From contig OX439130.1 in the NCBI GenBank assembly GCA_949318235.1, forward strand, positions 40,563,260-40,627,259: a DNA stretch of 64,000 nt, read 5' to 3'. The translations under genes were made by a program, and so were the position numbers. This document shows positions 1 to 11,765 of this stretch, in pieces. Within the stretch, counting starts at the first letter, position 1. Each line of letters starts with the position of its first letter. Source of the DNA: Ecdyonurus torrentis (Eukaryota; Arthropoda; Insecta; Ephemeroptera; Heptageniidae). The notes under the pieces are model-generated. The model saw nothing but the letters and a program-made list of their open reading frames with translations. It ran no database searches and was not told the origin of the DNA.

Positions 1-780
1 ATTCTGGAGTCAGCCATATTATTATGTAAATGTTCGTAATGAAATTTTTTGTTGTATTAATATTATTATTTATTGTATTTAGATAGTATATTTTCGTACC
101 AATTAGTTTATTTTTCTGAATATTATACCCGATTTGATAAACCAACCTCATTAAAAAAAAGGATGTATTTGTTTTATTTATTTACTTTTAAAGTTTTAAA
201 CATTTACATAAGACTGGAAAATTATTGTGACAACTGACAACAGTTGCATTTTTTTTTTTACAATATGACATTTCTGTACCAATTGGTACCATTGTGTAAT
301 AGTACCTAGTCTAACATATGCGTTTTACACACGCGTTCTTTTAATGAGACAATATTTTTGTTACCATGTATTTTTGTTAATATGTATATAATAGATGGTT
401 TAATTAACAATAATTTAATATTTTTGTTCAGTGAAAATGTAAGTTCTAGCATGCAGAAAAACGCATGCGCGCGTGCGAGAAAAAAAAAAAAAAAAAAAGA
501 AAGTAAATTGAAATAACAAAATGCTAAACAATTAGTCTGCATAGTAATAGCTATTTAGGTAATTTAAAACATTCCTCCCCCCTTTTTTTTTCTTTCAATG
601 TTTCTACTACTTTTTTAAAAATGTGTAATTGAAAAATGTTTATAACATGTATTAACAATAATTTCTAAAAACTGCCCATGCAAGAAAAATATAGGAATAT
701 AACATTATAATTTATTATAATTATATATTTTGTTGAAATATATAATCTATTTATTTTAAAATAATAATCTCTGAAACACA

Positions 781-783
<3 letters not shown>
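1..783. other. AT-rich non-coding stretch, no gene seen
   Basis: No open frame here has protein-like composition; the longest minus-strand frame (306-542) is driven by a poly-A run at 480-498 read as poly-Phe. A small alternating purine-pyrimidine patch of CG/CA (about 461-478) precedes that run. Nothing else stands out. Confidence 0.7.

Positions 784-823
<40 letters not shown>
784..823. repeat. (GA)n microsatellite
   Basis: About 20 uninterrupted GA units on the + strand. It lies roughly 70 bases before the left end of the TTAA-ended MITE copy at 895, but no link between the two is apparent. Confidence 0.97.
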
Positions 824-825
<2 letters not shown>

Positions 826-894
826 GGACTTACGTAAAAATTACGAAAGTTGTAAATTTCTTTGTGCTGGAAGAAGTTTTTTTTTTTTCAAATC

Positions 895-1229
895 TTAAAG
901 GCATAGAAAACATGAAACATTGAATCAATAAAAATACGAAATGGGATCTTCAAAACTGATGATAATTTTTACAAGGATGTAAATGTGGCCCCACAAGAGA
1001 GCGTAAAAAACTGTAAAATCATGCAATTTGCGTTAATATTTCTGTTTATGACGTCAGATACAGGCAAAAATTAGTTTGAAAATGTTGTGCGGGTTGCATA
1101 AATCGAAATTTTCTGATCACTGCTACGGCGCTACAGTTGGATTTTGAGACCAATTAATGCTGTTTATGTGAGTCCCATCAAGTGTTTTGTGATATAAATG
1201 CTAATGTTTTCATGTTGTCTATGCCTTAA
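895..1229. mobile_element. MITE family 1, copy A (TTAA-ended, about 335 bp)
   Basis: The left end reads TTAAAGGCATAGAAAACATG and the right end reads CATGTTGTCTATGCCTTAA, which are near-perfect inverted complements. Both termini carry TTAA, the target used by piggyBac-type transposases, although TTAA is common in DNA this AT-rich. The interior has no coding frame, so it would be a non-autonomous element. A second copy with the same ends and interior (the GGGATCTTCAAAACTGATGA segment and the TTGTGCGGGTTGCATAAA core) lies at 18995-19263. Copy A holds a stretch of about 65-80 bp, including a TGACGTCA, that copy B lacks. The piggyBac assignment is inference; the element boundaries are seen directly. 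Confidence 0.82.
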
Positions 1230-1680
1230 ATATGATAAAAAATACGTTGAAACAAAGCTTAAGGCGGGAAATCAGCTACTGCGGGATTTGACTAAAAAAT
1301 TGTAAAGACAGAAAAATCTGAAATTTTGCACAGTGATACATTAGGATTAGGTATCTTCAAAAATGTAAAAATTTTGGGGGGTCACCATGCTAGATTTTTA
1401 ATTATGATTTTTTGAAGTTTTAGTCCGATAAGAGCCCATGTTAATTTCAATAATTAATTTCTCTCTTATCTGATGGTCACAGGTTCTGAAAAATTTATCA
1501 TAGGTAGCTGTTACTATTAACTTTCAAATGGCATCATAGAATTTCGAAGTTTTCTTTTTAGATTTTGAGATACAAGCCATCTATATACAATCCTTAACAT
1601 TGTATAGGGTTTAAAATACATTTTTATTGCAAAGTTGCATGTGAAATGCATTGACGACATAGAAAGGGAGTCATATAAAT
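1230..1680. repeat. dispersed repeat segment, related to 13281-13490
   Basis: This block abuts MITE copy A and is richer in G and C than its surroundings. The part from 1462 begins TCTCTTATCTGATGGTCA, followed by GGTTCTGAAAAATTTATCAT. The same order of words recurs from 13281 with scattered substitutions, followed by a shared 'GAGATAC..G' word and a 'CAA(T/C)CCTTAA' word. No coding capacity and no clear terminal repeats are seen. It may be a degraded DNA transposon or part of a larger composite with copy A. Confidence 0.6.
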
Positions 1681-2505
1681 ATATATATTATATATTTTTT
1701 CTACACTGTGACCTTAATGTATTTTGTCAGAAACTTCAAAGTGAGCTTTCCGACGTTCACACATTATTAGCTATATAATAGCTTAGTCATAACATGAAAT
1801 AGTTCTGTTCTTTATATAGTTCGTATTTGCTAGACAAAATATATCAATTTAAAAACTTCTTTGTAATGCTCAGTCGAGTGCGTTATGAAATTGATGGAAA
1901 CTGAAATCTTTATGTATACCATACTACAAAGCTGTTTGACGGGTTGTTATATGAAGTTCTTACGATTGCGATATTGTATTTTTATATAAGAACATTTTAT
2001 ATTCAATAAGATATTATGTATTACGTACATACGTACAAACATTTACATACTTTTATAAAATATAAAAATGAAAAATAACATTATTGGAATGAAAACTTTT
2101 TCATTGTTTTTATATTTGCATAATTCTTATAAGAATTAATTCTTATACTTTACTTCTTTATATAAAATTTCTGCTCCTAATTTTAGTTTACCTTAATTTA
2201 TGCTACGATAAAATAATGGATATCATCACAGTTCAGAGATTTTGTTTTAAAAGAATTATAGTAAAGTACTGTATACAAGCATCATAACTTTCATGATAAA
2301 CTGTGTGTTACAAATTTTTACGCGATTTAAACTTCTTAAATAGAAATTTGCACAAAATTTGCACTTATGATTACATGTTACAATGTTATTTTGCATTACA
2401 ACTAACTTTTATATACAGTAGCTTATTTTTTACTTTCTTATACATAATAACGGGAATGTGAGAGGGAAGTTTTTTTTTACGGTATACTTATATCAATATT
2501 ATATA

Positions 2506-2536
<31 letters not shown>

Positions 2537-3005
2537 AAGCTATATCCTATATACATTATTGTATAAAGTGTAGCAATATTTATACAAAGTTGGGTTCTCC
2601 GTGTACGCCGTACATATGTATAATATGAAACCAAAAGTTAAAAGGAAAGAGAAATCCTCTTTGAGGTCAAATTTCTACTTTGTCTTATTGTAAGTAACAC
2701 ACACACATATATATAGAGTGTAATTAATTCATCTAACATCTCCTCTTTTCATGTTGCAATACGATGTAATCATGTAATATTGTATATAAGTTTCACTTTG
2801 GTCAGAAATAGAACAAGGAGAAGAATGAACGAATAATCTGCTGTTTACTATTGTTCTTATCGATTTTAAATAAATGTATTATAATGCAGTTGAAAGCATA
2901 TTCTTGTTAATATTTGTTATGGTATATTTACTTCATAGTGTATTAAAAATATATATTAATAGATGATTAAGATAAATGCAAGTCATATTATAAGCTATAA
3001 TTTGA
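1681..3005. other. AT-rich non-coding stretch, no gene seen
   Basis: Only AT-rich sequence with short (AT)n tracts (for example 2511-2530) is seen. No frame with protein-like composition and no repeat shared with the rest of the window was recognised. Confidence 0.65.
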
Positions 3006-3083
3006 GTGGATGGTGGGTAGTGGATGGTGGGTAGTGGATGGTGGGTAGTGGATGGTGGGTAGTGGGTAGTGGGTAGTGGGTAG

Positions 3084-3085
<2 letters not shown>
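3006..3085 (+). repeat. G-rich 14-bp/7-bp minisatellite
   Basis: Four copies of a 14-base unit (TGGATGGTGGGTAG) are followed by about four copies of its 7-base half (TGGGTAG). The + strand has no C across the array, giving many closely spaced GG/GGG runs that could fold as a G-quadruplex. It runs directly into a (GA)n tract. The 7-base unit looks like the ancestral half, with the 14-base unit arising by one TGGGTAG-to-TGGATGG change. Confidence 0.93.

Positions 3086-3115
<30 letters not shown>
3086..3115. repeat. (GA)n microsatellite
   Basis: About 15 GA units, fused to the 3' end of the G-rich minisatellite, so that about 110 bases of the + strand contain no C. Confidence 0.95.
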
Positions 3116-3118
<3 letters not shown>

Positions 3119-4385
3119 TTCATAAAGCCCCAGTATATAAATTTGATTGACTTTTCGTTTGTAGGTTTCATATTGATATAATTTTAAATAACATTTTTCT
3201 GTTGTCAGCAGTATAGTATAGATATATAATTATACTTGCAGAGTTAACTCAAAGAGGACACCACTCCATGACTTAGTTATTACGAGATGTGATATAATAT
3301 ATAACCTCCCCTCTGTATCAAAATAAATTGAAAAAAATTAGATAAATTAATATAATAACACTTTTCAAAATTTCTTACTTGCGCTTGTATAGGCTAGATT
3401 TTCTGATGAAAATTGCAAATTGTATAGTCAATAAAATTGCTTTTTGTGTACTGTTTTGTTTTAAAATTTAAAACTGCCCAGAGTCTCAACAAAGCTTTCA
3501 AGTCAAGCTGACAATTTCAAGCAAACTGACAGTAGTTTTTGGATAAAAATAAAACAAAAACAGCCTATACCTATAGAAAGTTGTAAGCGCAAAAAATAAA
3601 ATAAAATTGTTTTCCCTTAAATTTGAAGAACAAAAAAGTATAGTTTTTATATACCATAAAAGTACTTGCATTTATTTATAATTTAATCCTATATTAATAC
3701 ATTATCCCCTTCTTATAAAATTACAATTTTCACTCTCCTTGTATTTAAGTATAAATATGTAAATTATGTTTTTGATAAACAAAATTACATTAAGTATAAA
3801 ATTCAAATAAGTAATAATAAAACACTCTAAGAAAAAAAAAATCTTGATAAAAAAATAAATTTTTATATTCACGCGTGCTGGTTTCGTCGTGTGAATTAAA
3901 TTACTGCTTAATCACCAGCAAAGACAATCAAGTGGTTTAATTTATTTTTAAGCATGTTTCTTGTTAATTATAGAATGGCGTGACAATATAACATTGTCAA
4001 GTTCATATAGTAATTACACAGTATTCGTTTGTTTGGTCAGTCAAGTTTTGTATTTGTCCAGTAAGTATTATTTATACAAACAGGAAAGTTTAAACTGGAC
4101 GTATGTATATGTAATAGACTTCACAATTATAACAGCTTAAAATTTATGATGCAAATTGAAAATTACTGCAATTCAAAGTCATCTGTTCATATTACAGAGT
4201 AATATTTTCAGTATATTATTATATGCTATAAATTTGATTACATATACAATATCCATTTAAATACATTACATTTTCAAAAAATTAAATTTACTTCTCAAAA
4301 TGCAAATATTGACTGATAAAGGAACATGCAGTTTTGAGGCAGACTACATTATAAGACATTCCGACTTATTAAGACTATAATAACT
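3116..4385. other. AT-rich non-coding stretch, no gene seen
   Basis: No coding frame, repeat unit or RNA gene recognised. Composition is ordinary for the window. Confidence 0.6.
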
Positions 4386-4700
4386 CTATGGGGTGCGTAC
4401 GTGAAGTGTGAGAGCACAACACGTTGCACGATGCATGTTTACATGCATTCCATAATGACGCACAGTATTCGGGAGGTGCATTATTGATGTGATTGCATCG
4501 ACCAGCCTGCCTAGATGTTTCCACGGTTTCTCTAGGCTGTCATGGCGAATGCCGGGCTGTGTACTTAGACCGTGACCGGCCCGTGTGTGCTTTTCCATTA
4601 ATTGGAAAGTCCTAACCTGTCGATAAGACAATGTCTTGACTGGGACTGGGATTGGTGTATAGCACGATAACACAATATGGCAAGCAAGCATGATTCAAAA
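4386..4700. other. GC-rich island of unknown nature
   Basis: About 315 bases near half G+C interrupt a background of roughly a quarter G+C. The boundaries are sharp. A minus-strand frame of 101 codons spans it, but the translation shows no domain, hydrophobic core or recognisable motif, and I do not call it a gene. Dyad words such as ATGCATGTTTACATGCAT and CATTAATTGGAAAGTCC are visible. It could be an old SINE body, an ultraconserved or regulatory element, or an exon of a non-coding RNA. No tRNA A/B boxes or poly-A tail were found to support the SINE reading. Confidence 0.5.
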
Positions 4701-5401
4701 GCCAGCAGAAAAATATTATATAGCTGCGTATAGGTATTATGTAAAAAGTAACAAAATTATAATGTTCAGTAGCTGAAAATTGAAAGCTAATTATATTACT
4801 GTTATAAAGTTTGTTATATGAACTGAAATAGCAATATGACTTACAGAAAGACATAAGTTTACTTATATTAAAATTACAGTATACTAATGTCACACTCCAA
4901 GAACTATATTATAGTTTCGAGCAAAATTTTGACTAAAAGTTAACAAGTTTATATTATATATAATATATACATATATATGAGAGAAAATATTAAAATAACA
5001 AAAGATATAGTTTAATTAGTTTATAAAAGTTTCACGTCATATGGTAGTTAATCATACAAAAAAAGAAAAAAAATCCATGACTTATTTATAATTTTACTGT
5101 CTTAAAACAATGCTACATAGAATTTAGAATTAATAATGTCACGGTTATTACTATTTTTTCATATTAGATAACATACTGTGTCATGTTTTTCTATATTGTA
5201 ACTTTTACAATGAAGTATAATATTTTTGCATTTTTATTATCACTATATGCCGTGTGTATTAATGCGTCCTAAATTAGGACTCCTAATGTATCGTATTTTA
5301 TAGTAATTTTGGGATGAATGTTAATAAAATCAAATTGATTTTTATATTCTGTTATTATTTGATTTTCAATAGTTTATGAAATTTGCCAGCCTCAGTGCAG
5401 T

Positions 5402-5407
<6 letters not shown>
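4701..5407. other. AT-rich non-coding stretch, no gene seen
   Basis: No coding frame of protein-like composition; the minus-strand frame 4612-4893 is Phe/Tyr/Ser-rich, as expected by chance from AT-rich DNA. Confidence 0.6.

Positions 5408-5441
<34 letters not shown>
5408..5441 (+). repeat. poly-A run (34 A)
   Basis: An uninterrupted run of 34 A on the + strand, followed by a small TGCAATGC/GCAATGC duplication. It could be the tail of a retroposed sequence, but no retroposon body was recognised upstream. Confidence 0.95.
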
Positions 5442-5443
<2 letters not shown>

Positions 5444-5486
5444 CAAGTGCTGCAATGCCTGCAATGCTAAAAGATATAAAATTAAT

Positions 5487-5693
5487 CCATCGCCACAACA
5501 AGGAGAGAGGTCATTTCAACTGGAAGCACCTCCTTTTCTCGGATTCTAATTAAGTTATAGGACATAAAATTAAACGCGTATTGACTTCAATATTACATTT
5601 ATCACTTGTATTTTTATCCGAGAAAATTTGTTTGAGAAAAAGGGGGTGCATCCGGTTGTAAAAATCTCTGATTTTGTTGTGGCCACGGTAAAG
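5487..5693. mobile_element. inverted-repeat element, about 207 bp (MITE-like)
   Basis: The left arm (from CCATCGCCACAACAA) and the right arm (ending TTGTTGTGGCCACGG) are imperfect inverted complements of roughly 60 bases each. Shared words include GCCACAACAA, GCACC.CC and TCTCGGAT, with substitutions and small indels. About 90 AT-rich bases separate the arms. No coding frame is present. The divergence between arms suggests an old foldback or MITE; a target-site duplication is not obvious. Confidence 0.72.
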
Positions 5694-6411
5694 ATATGTC
5701 TCTACCTTTTCCGCTCTGCTTGTGAGTGGCTAGCGCGCCAAACCGATAAGCTCTATTAACATGATTGGTGTTTCCATTGTTAACTATATACTCTAAACTC
5801 TTCCCTAAAACTGATAAATTTCAACAATTTAAGTTTACATGAAAGTTACATCAATTGAAAGCACTATATATATGTATATAAAAGTGAGTGACACTCCAAT
5901 CCTCTCAACCTTATTACAATGAATCAGATCTTCCTTCCTGTTTGTACAACTTGCTTTTGACGAAGTAAATATTAGAAAATTAATTCGAAATGTTTTGTTT
6001 TCACATTGAAAGAGTGACTTATTGAGGTAAAATTATTCACCCCAATGCTTTACTTTGCTTTTGCTTGACTGAACTAAAAAGCAACCTTTATATGTATGTA
6101 TAAGTGTATAGAAATAGAAAGTTCATTGAATCGTAATACTTGTGTATTCCAACTTTGTCATTATTGACATGCAGATGAAACTGCCTGCCTACCATGCTGA
6201 CCTTTCTTTGAATAAAAGTGACCATCAACTCATACTAATTACATTTCAAATGTATATAGACTTTTGTATCACTTGTTGAAGTAAAGTGCGTATATAATGG
6301 TTTATATAGAAAATTAGAAATGCTTTATTTTTGTACAATTACTAGGTAGTTCCAATATAAATCTTATATAGTATGTAAGTAAATAGTATAATTTATAGTA
6401 TATTATTATAG

Positions 6412-6448
<37 letters not shown>

Positions 6449-6882
6449 AAAAAGATTTTTTATCTGTTGCCTATAATATAAAATAACATTTCAATAAAAG
6501 TAAAAAAGTAAAAAATAAAACTAAATATTTAACATTAACAATTAATTGTTCATTTTATTAAACTTTTATATTCTTAGAAAGAATGATGCGATAAACAAAA
6601 CATAAACTTTTCTTTGATCCGTTTAATACAAAAATAAACCTAGAAGAAAATCCGCAGAATGTTAGCTAATAAACCCCCCTTTTTTTCCTTCCCTATAGCT
6701 GACCAGTGAGTTTGTGAAGCTCTCCATGCAAAATCCACGTGCTATTGCGATTCTGAATTTAGACCATGAGGCCGACGTATATGTTTACGTAACACTGATC
6801 ACCTTACGTTTATTCATTCATTCTTCATTGCGGCGTATATTTTTACTTGTAGACGTATGGACTACATCAGTGAACCAACAGA

Positions 6883-6885
<3 letters not shown>
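5694..6885. other. AT-rich non-coding stretch with a short (GA)n
   Basis: A (GA)n tract lies at 6417-6444. The plus-strand frame starting at 6714 is carried by the following (GA)n array as Arg-Glu repeats and is not a gene. Confidence 0.65.

Positions 6886-6957
<72 letters not shown>
6886..6957. repeat. (GA)n microsatellite, 72 bp
   Basis: About 36 uninterrupted GA units on the + strand; read in frame it gives a spurious Arg-Glu repeat. Confidence 0.97.
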
Positions 6958-6960
<3 letters not shown>

Positions 6961-8254
6961 AAAATCTAATAATGATGATGATCTGCGAGCTCTATAACAA
7001 ACAACAAACTTTGGCAATTTACCATTTTTTCTTCATCTCTATGCCAATGTTTGCAATAAGAATGTAGTTTTGTAATATTATTAACATACGTCAATGTCGT
7101 TATTGACTAGAAAATTTAGTTTGATTTACGAGTTTAACTATAGTTTTTTTTTTCTTGCCTGACTTATGTTTATGATCTTTGGTGGTAAAAGCATCTGTTT
7201 GTTAGATAGAGCCAGCCAACTCACAGTTTAGTTATTACGTATTTGGTATTGTCTATTCTTGGGTTACATCAACTTCTTCCTCCATCTTCTACTGTACGCC
7301 TTATTAACTTCTTCTTATGCATTTGTTTTTCTTTTGTAAACTGTTAATATGGTTCATTTTACTATAATTTAATTAATAAAATTTTACCTTAACTAATACA
7401 AAAATTTATGTGAAGTTTAATTATAGATAATAGATCTGTAGAGAATTAAAGACTTAAGTTGTATTTTTAATTTAAACACGAGATTTTTTTTAAAGAAGCA
7501 TTTTAATGCTTACAGGAATACATAAAAAAAGTTGTGTGTTATAAATTTTATTTATTTTCTGAAAAAGTTTTTTTTTTTAAACATTTTATTTATAACAAAG
7601 TATAACAGTGTGTAATAAACGACTAAAAATACGTTTTAATTTGTGTCCTATAAGAACCTCACTACGTGCATTTGTAATGTCATGAGATTTTGTTATAGCA
7701 TTTTATAACGTAATTTTGAACAAATTATTTAGTTCTCCTCTTCTCCTACACATAAATAAATTTGAAATACTGCATTTTACCACAAGTATTAATATTGATT
7801 GTTATTTGATAGTATATACTAAATTGAATGGTAATATAATATAACGAAGCAAACTTTAGTGTAATATATTTAACACACACAAAAAATTAAATTTACGATG
7901 CTATACATTGTATTAATTGTTAGTCGCTAAGCTAATTCGAAGTGCTACCGTGCATGAGTTTGTTATAGACCTTACGACATTAATACGTGATTAAAAACTT
8001 TAATAACATTTTAAGCAAAAAACTCGATGATATTTTTCACGTATTGTTATTATACGGTATTATTCTATGTTCAAGAAAAACATAAAAACAAAAGAAAACA
8101 ATTTGGTCAACCAATTTTGTCTTTCAATTTTACCCCCTTTAGCCAATTTATATATTCTGTACTTCTGCGTTCAATAAGCCCGGGGGAAAAATGCATTTTG
8201 TTTATCCCATCGTTATTTTTCCAAATATTTAACAAAAGAAAGAAAGAGAGAGAG

Positions 8255-8285
<31 letters not shown>

Positions 8286-8935
8286 AAAAAGGAAAAAGGA
8301 AAGGAAAGCAGGACAGGTGTACTGTAATTTTTGCGTATGCATACTGCATGCATTTTAAAAAGCGATTATTTATAGATTGCCAATCTTATAACGGAAGAAT
8401 AATTTTAGAATTCGGCGTGAATAAAATACAAAGTCAGGTGTTATAGAAAGAGGGGATACAAAAAAATAACTAAAAAAATGAAAAAGAAGTTTTTATGATA
8501 AAATATAAATGTGATCAAAAGTAATACACATACTCGATGTAAAAGGAAATATGCTTTTTTTTTTGTATGCGTTTTTTGAAAAGGGAGAAAAAGTGTTATG
8601 AGATTTAAGTATACACTGGTTTTTTAGTATTGATGGTGTGAAGAAAAAAAAAAATTGTATATGGTAAAAAGAAGACGAAAATATGATGAATAATTCATAT
8701 AGATTGGCATGAGTAGAGCAGAGCTGCTTTACCTGCCTGCATGCATGCCTATATACAACGTTATCTAAGCCACAAAGTCACACGTTTTTTCTGCCACTAT
8801 ACGACAGCTAGGGATGGATGCAGCAGAGCAGTTGAGATTCAAGCCTCTTATAACCACACACCCCTCCACCCACTCACTATGTACTGACTTCACAGTTTTC
8901 GTTTTAAATTATATACAAAACTGAGAAAGCAAAGC

Positions 8936-8966
<31 letters not shown>

Positions 8967-10430
8967 ACGAAGCCACAACATGAAAGATGCAGAAAAAAAA
9001 AGGAAAATTATTATTCTAACTTTGTTTTATTAAATTGCAATCTCAAGTATTTTCTTTCCCCCTCTCTCATTCGCTCATATTTTGTCAACTTTCTAATTTA
9101 CTTCTATTTTAAATAAACTTTTTCATCATATTTCCCCTTTTTCTTTTTGTTCTATTTTAATGTGTCATTAAAGGATTTTTAAATTCCCCAATTTTAACCA
9201 TTTACAAATATTTAAATTTATAATTGCAAAGTTATGGTGTTGGAATATAATGCGAGAGTATTTTTTCTCGTATATAAAAATTTATATAAAAAACTGTATC
9301 TTTGATGTAGAGTGTTTTAATATTTTACGAAACAAATATATATCGCAGAGCTTTTATATATAAAGCAAAGAAAATTTATTTTTTTTTGTTAATTTGAAAC
9401 GCAAAAGTAAAGAAATAAAAATTAATTTTGTTTACTTTGTCTCTCTCATCCTCGTTCTCTTTCTGTTTTGACGCGAAGTAATTAAAAATTAACATCATTA
9501 AGTGTTTATTATACTAAGAAAAAGCCAATAAATCATGAAGTAATGAATTTATTAATAATTGCTAGTCAAGCTTGCCACAAAAAGATGGCAAAACAAATGA
9601 ATATCGAGTATATTTTTAAACTGCAACAAATGATGCTTTCAGACTGACATCTTTATTTTTAACACTACAGTTTGTTCTTCTGACTTTTGACCAAACTAAT
9701 GGTGTTTTAAAAAGCATGGTGTTTTACTTATACGTACGTTCTAGCACTTTGGTTTACTCTGGGGAGCAGTTCAAATAGGTTAATGTATGATGAATTTAAA
9801 AATAACAGTGAGTAAAATTGAACTGATTTTTGTTTTGTTTATTCCTTGAACGAGGCACCCTAGGAATCTTATAATTGTTTACTATTTCTCTAAATATAGT
9901 TAAACTTTTACAATGGAAGTTATTGGCGATGAAAAATTATTAAAATTTTCTGTTAGCTTAAAATACGTAAAAGTGTGTTTAGTTTTCTTCATTTAAATAT
10001 TTCTGGCTTCGGTCCAGTAGTTTTCTCAAAAAAAAGCTACAAACGTAGCCCCGCAATATTAAATATGGGGGATATACTATTCTTTTTCCGCGCTCCTCAC
10101 CGATGATCTTCTTCGAATGAAAACTATTATATTTAGTCTTATCTGTAAAAGCATTGAAATTCTACTGGATATTTATTAACAGCTAAAATTGTATATTATA
10201 CATTTCTATATATTAGTCATTTTAGCACTGGTTTGTAATAAACAAGTATATTTTGTTGATATATATAAAGTTTATCAGGCAAAGTAGTAAACATTGTATG
10301 AGATGTCACTGATGTATCATGACATATTATACTATACAACTAATTTTAGTTAAATTTTGTTAACAAAATTATTAAAATAATTTATAACATTATATGTCTA
10401 CCACTGTTCAATATTGCAACTGGCTGTACT
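6958..10430. other. AT-rich non-coding stretch with poly-A runs, no gene seen
   Basis: Poly-A runs occur at about 8257-8283 and 8936-8961. The overlapping plus and minus frames near 8.1-8.4 kb are chance frames through the first of these. A slightly GC-richer patch at 8705-8880 (CTGCATGCATGC, CACACCCCTCCACCC) and another at 10010-10120 hold no frame or repeat that I recognise. Confidence 0.6.
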
Positions 10431-10508
10431 GTAAAACAGTTGGGTCAAATTGAGAGGCTGTACGCCTGATTTCGCCCAATAAAAGCCATTGGTTTTTATT
10501 ATTATCAT
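10431..10508 (+). repeat. SINE/LINE-type 3' tail, type 1, copy 1
   Basis: The segment AAACAGTTGGGTCAAATTGA, then GGCTGTACGCCTGATTTCGC, then CCAATAAAAGCCATT ends in a short ATT-rich tail. The same block with a few substitutions is found at 23317-23395, also ending in (ATT)n. A conserved 3' block followed by a short-unit tail with variable copy number is typical of retroposons that prime at their 3' end. The body upstream could not be delimited, so this may be a 5'-truncated copy. Confidence 0.7.
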
Positions 10509-10916
10509 ACAGCTTATAGTTTTTCTACAAATTTGCGAAAATATTAGTGTTATTGCTTTGTCGTATTGATGACGTCATGAATCATAGAAATTGCCTACTG
10601 TACAAGTTTTTAAACCCCATGAGTTTGTATACAGTAGAGTCGGGTTAAGAGACAATTAATATATGATGGTCCTATCTCATGATTGATAAGTTGTTTTTTT
10701 AGTACAGTAGCGCTGCTCGTCAAGTGTAATATGTTCATTCGAAATTTGTAAACATTGCAAAACTATATTTGTTCTCTGATACATCATGACATGCATTGTC
10801 CATTTTTATCGCGTTCAGTCTGTATATTATATAATCACGAAATACAGAAAGCACTTTAATGCGTGGTTATAAATTGAACCAGTTTAGAGTTCTCGTATTT
10901 TAAAATGACAAAACGG

Positions 10917-10922
<6 letters not shown>

Positions 10923-10952
<30 letters not shown>
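10923..10952 (+). repeat. poly-A run (about 30 A)
   Basis: An uninterrupted A run on the + strand; no retroposon body was recognised before it. Confidence 0.95.
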
Positions 10953-10957
<5 letters not shown>

Positions 10958-11697
10958 ACATTTTTTTTTTGCAAATATATAACATAATTGATAATTGTGG
11001 TATATAATGCGTGTTTTTTATTTCTTACTCATTGTATATAATAAGTATATTTAATTAACGTAGGGGAGTAATTTTATTATAAATAAATAATAATGAAAGG
11101 AGCAGACGTATTATGTTTGCGTGTTTATAATACGGGGGTGGCGTGTGTATCATGAGCATACACAGAGAAAGAAAGAAAGCATGAAGAACCAAGTGCCACA
11201 CCCATCAGCCGCTCCCCTGGTCGTAATCAATGTAATATAACCAAAAACTTACTTGCATTTTACTCGCCACACTCTTCTGTTTACATTACAAAATATAATA
11301 AGTCAAAGAATCCCCATGCAAAATATACCCATTATGTTCCAACCTATCTTTTTTTCTTCTCTTTCTTAAACCTTTCTTATAGCTGCTATTTTAACTGATC
11401 CGTATAAAATACTTTATAGTAGAAAAATATATCTTGTTATTTTAAACAAATTTTTTATTTGCTTCTTATTATAAAGTAGTTACATATTTCTGTTTTAATT
11501 TCTCTATTTTTTGTTACGTAAGGATTAATTTTAAAGCAGTTAATTAAAATGAATTATTTTTCACTATTAAGGTATAATTATTTAAAAAGTAATTTTATGA
11601 CGTTATTGTTTATTTATTCATAAAACGCAGAAAGTTTAAAAGTTTTTGAGGTAATGATAGATACTGTAGCTGCTGCAATAACCCATTTGCACATTAT
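10953..11697. other. AT-rich non-coding stretch, no gene seen
   Basis: A short GC-richer patch at 11125-11225 contains GGGGGTGGCGTG and CCACACCC/GCTCCCCTGG words of the kind bound by zinc-finger (KLF/Sp-type) factors, but there is no other support for a regulatory role. Confidence 0.5.
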
Positions 11698-11765
11698 ATA
11701 ATAATAATTAATAGTATTTATTGTGAGGTATAGTATACACCCACCCACTTACATGGTCCTCTGAC
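11698..11765 (-). repeat. SINE/LINE-type 3' tail, type 2, minus-strand copy
   Basis: Read on the minus strand, it gives AGAGGACCATGTAAGTGGGT, then GGGTGTATAC, then CCTCACAATAAATACTATTA and an (ATT)n-like tail. The plus-strand copy at 58114-58191 has the same order (GAGGACCATGTAAGTGGGTG, CCTCTCAATAAAAACCATTT, ATT units). Two copies in opposite orientations at distant sites support a dispersed retroposon. Confidence 0.7.

Noticed and set aside
4386..4691. Minus-strand 101-codon frame across the GC island
   Set aside because: No domain, hydrophobic core or recognisable motif, and the frame may be open only because GC-rich DNA has fewer stops. Kept as a non-coding island.
6714..7067. Plus-strand 117-codon frame with a long Arg-Glu repeat
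   Set aside because: The repeat is a (GA)36 microsatellite read in frame; the flanks are not protein-like.
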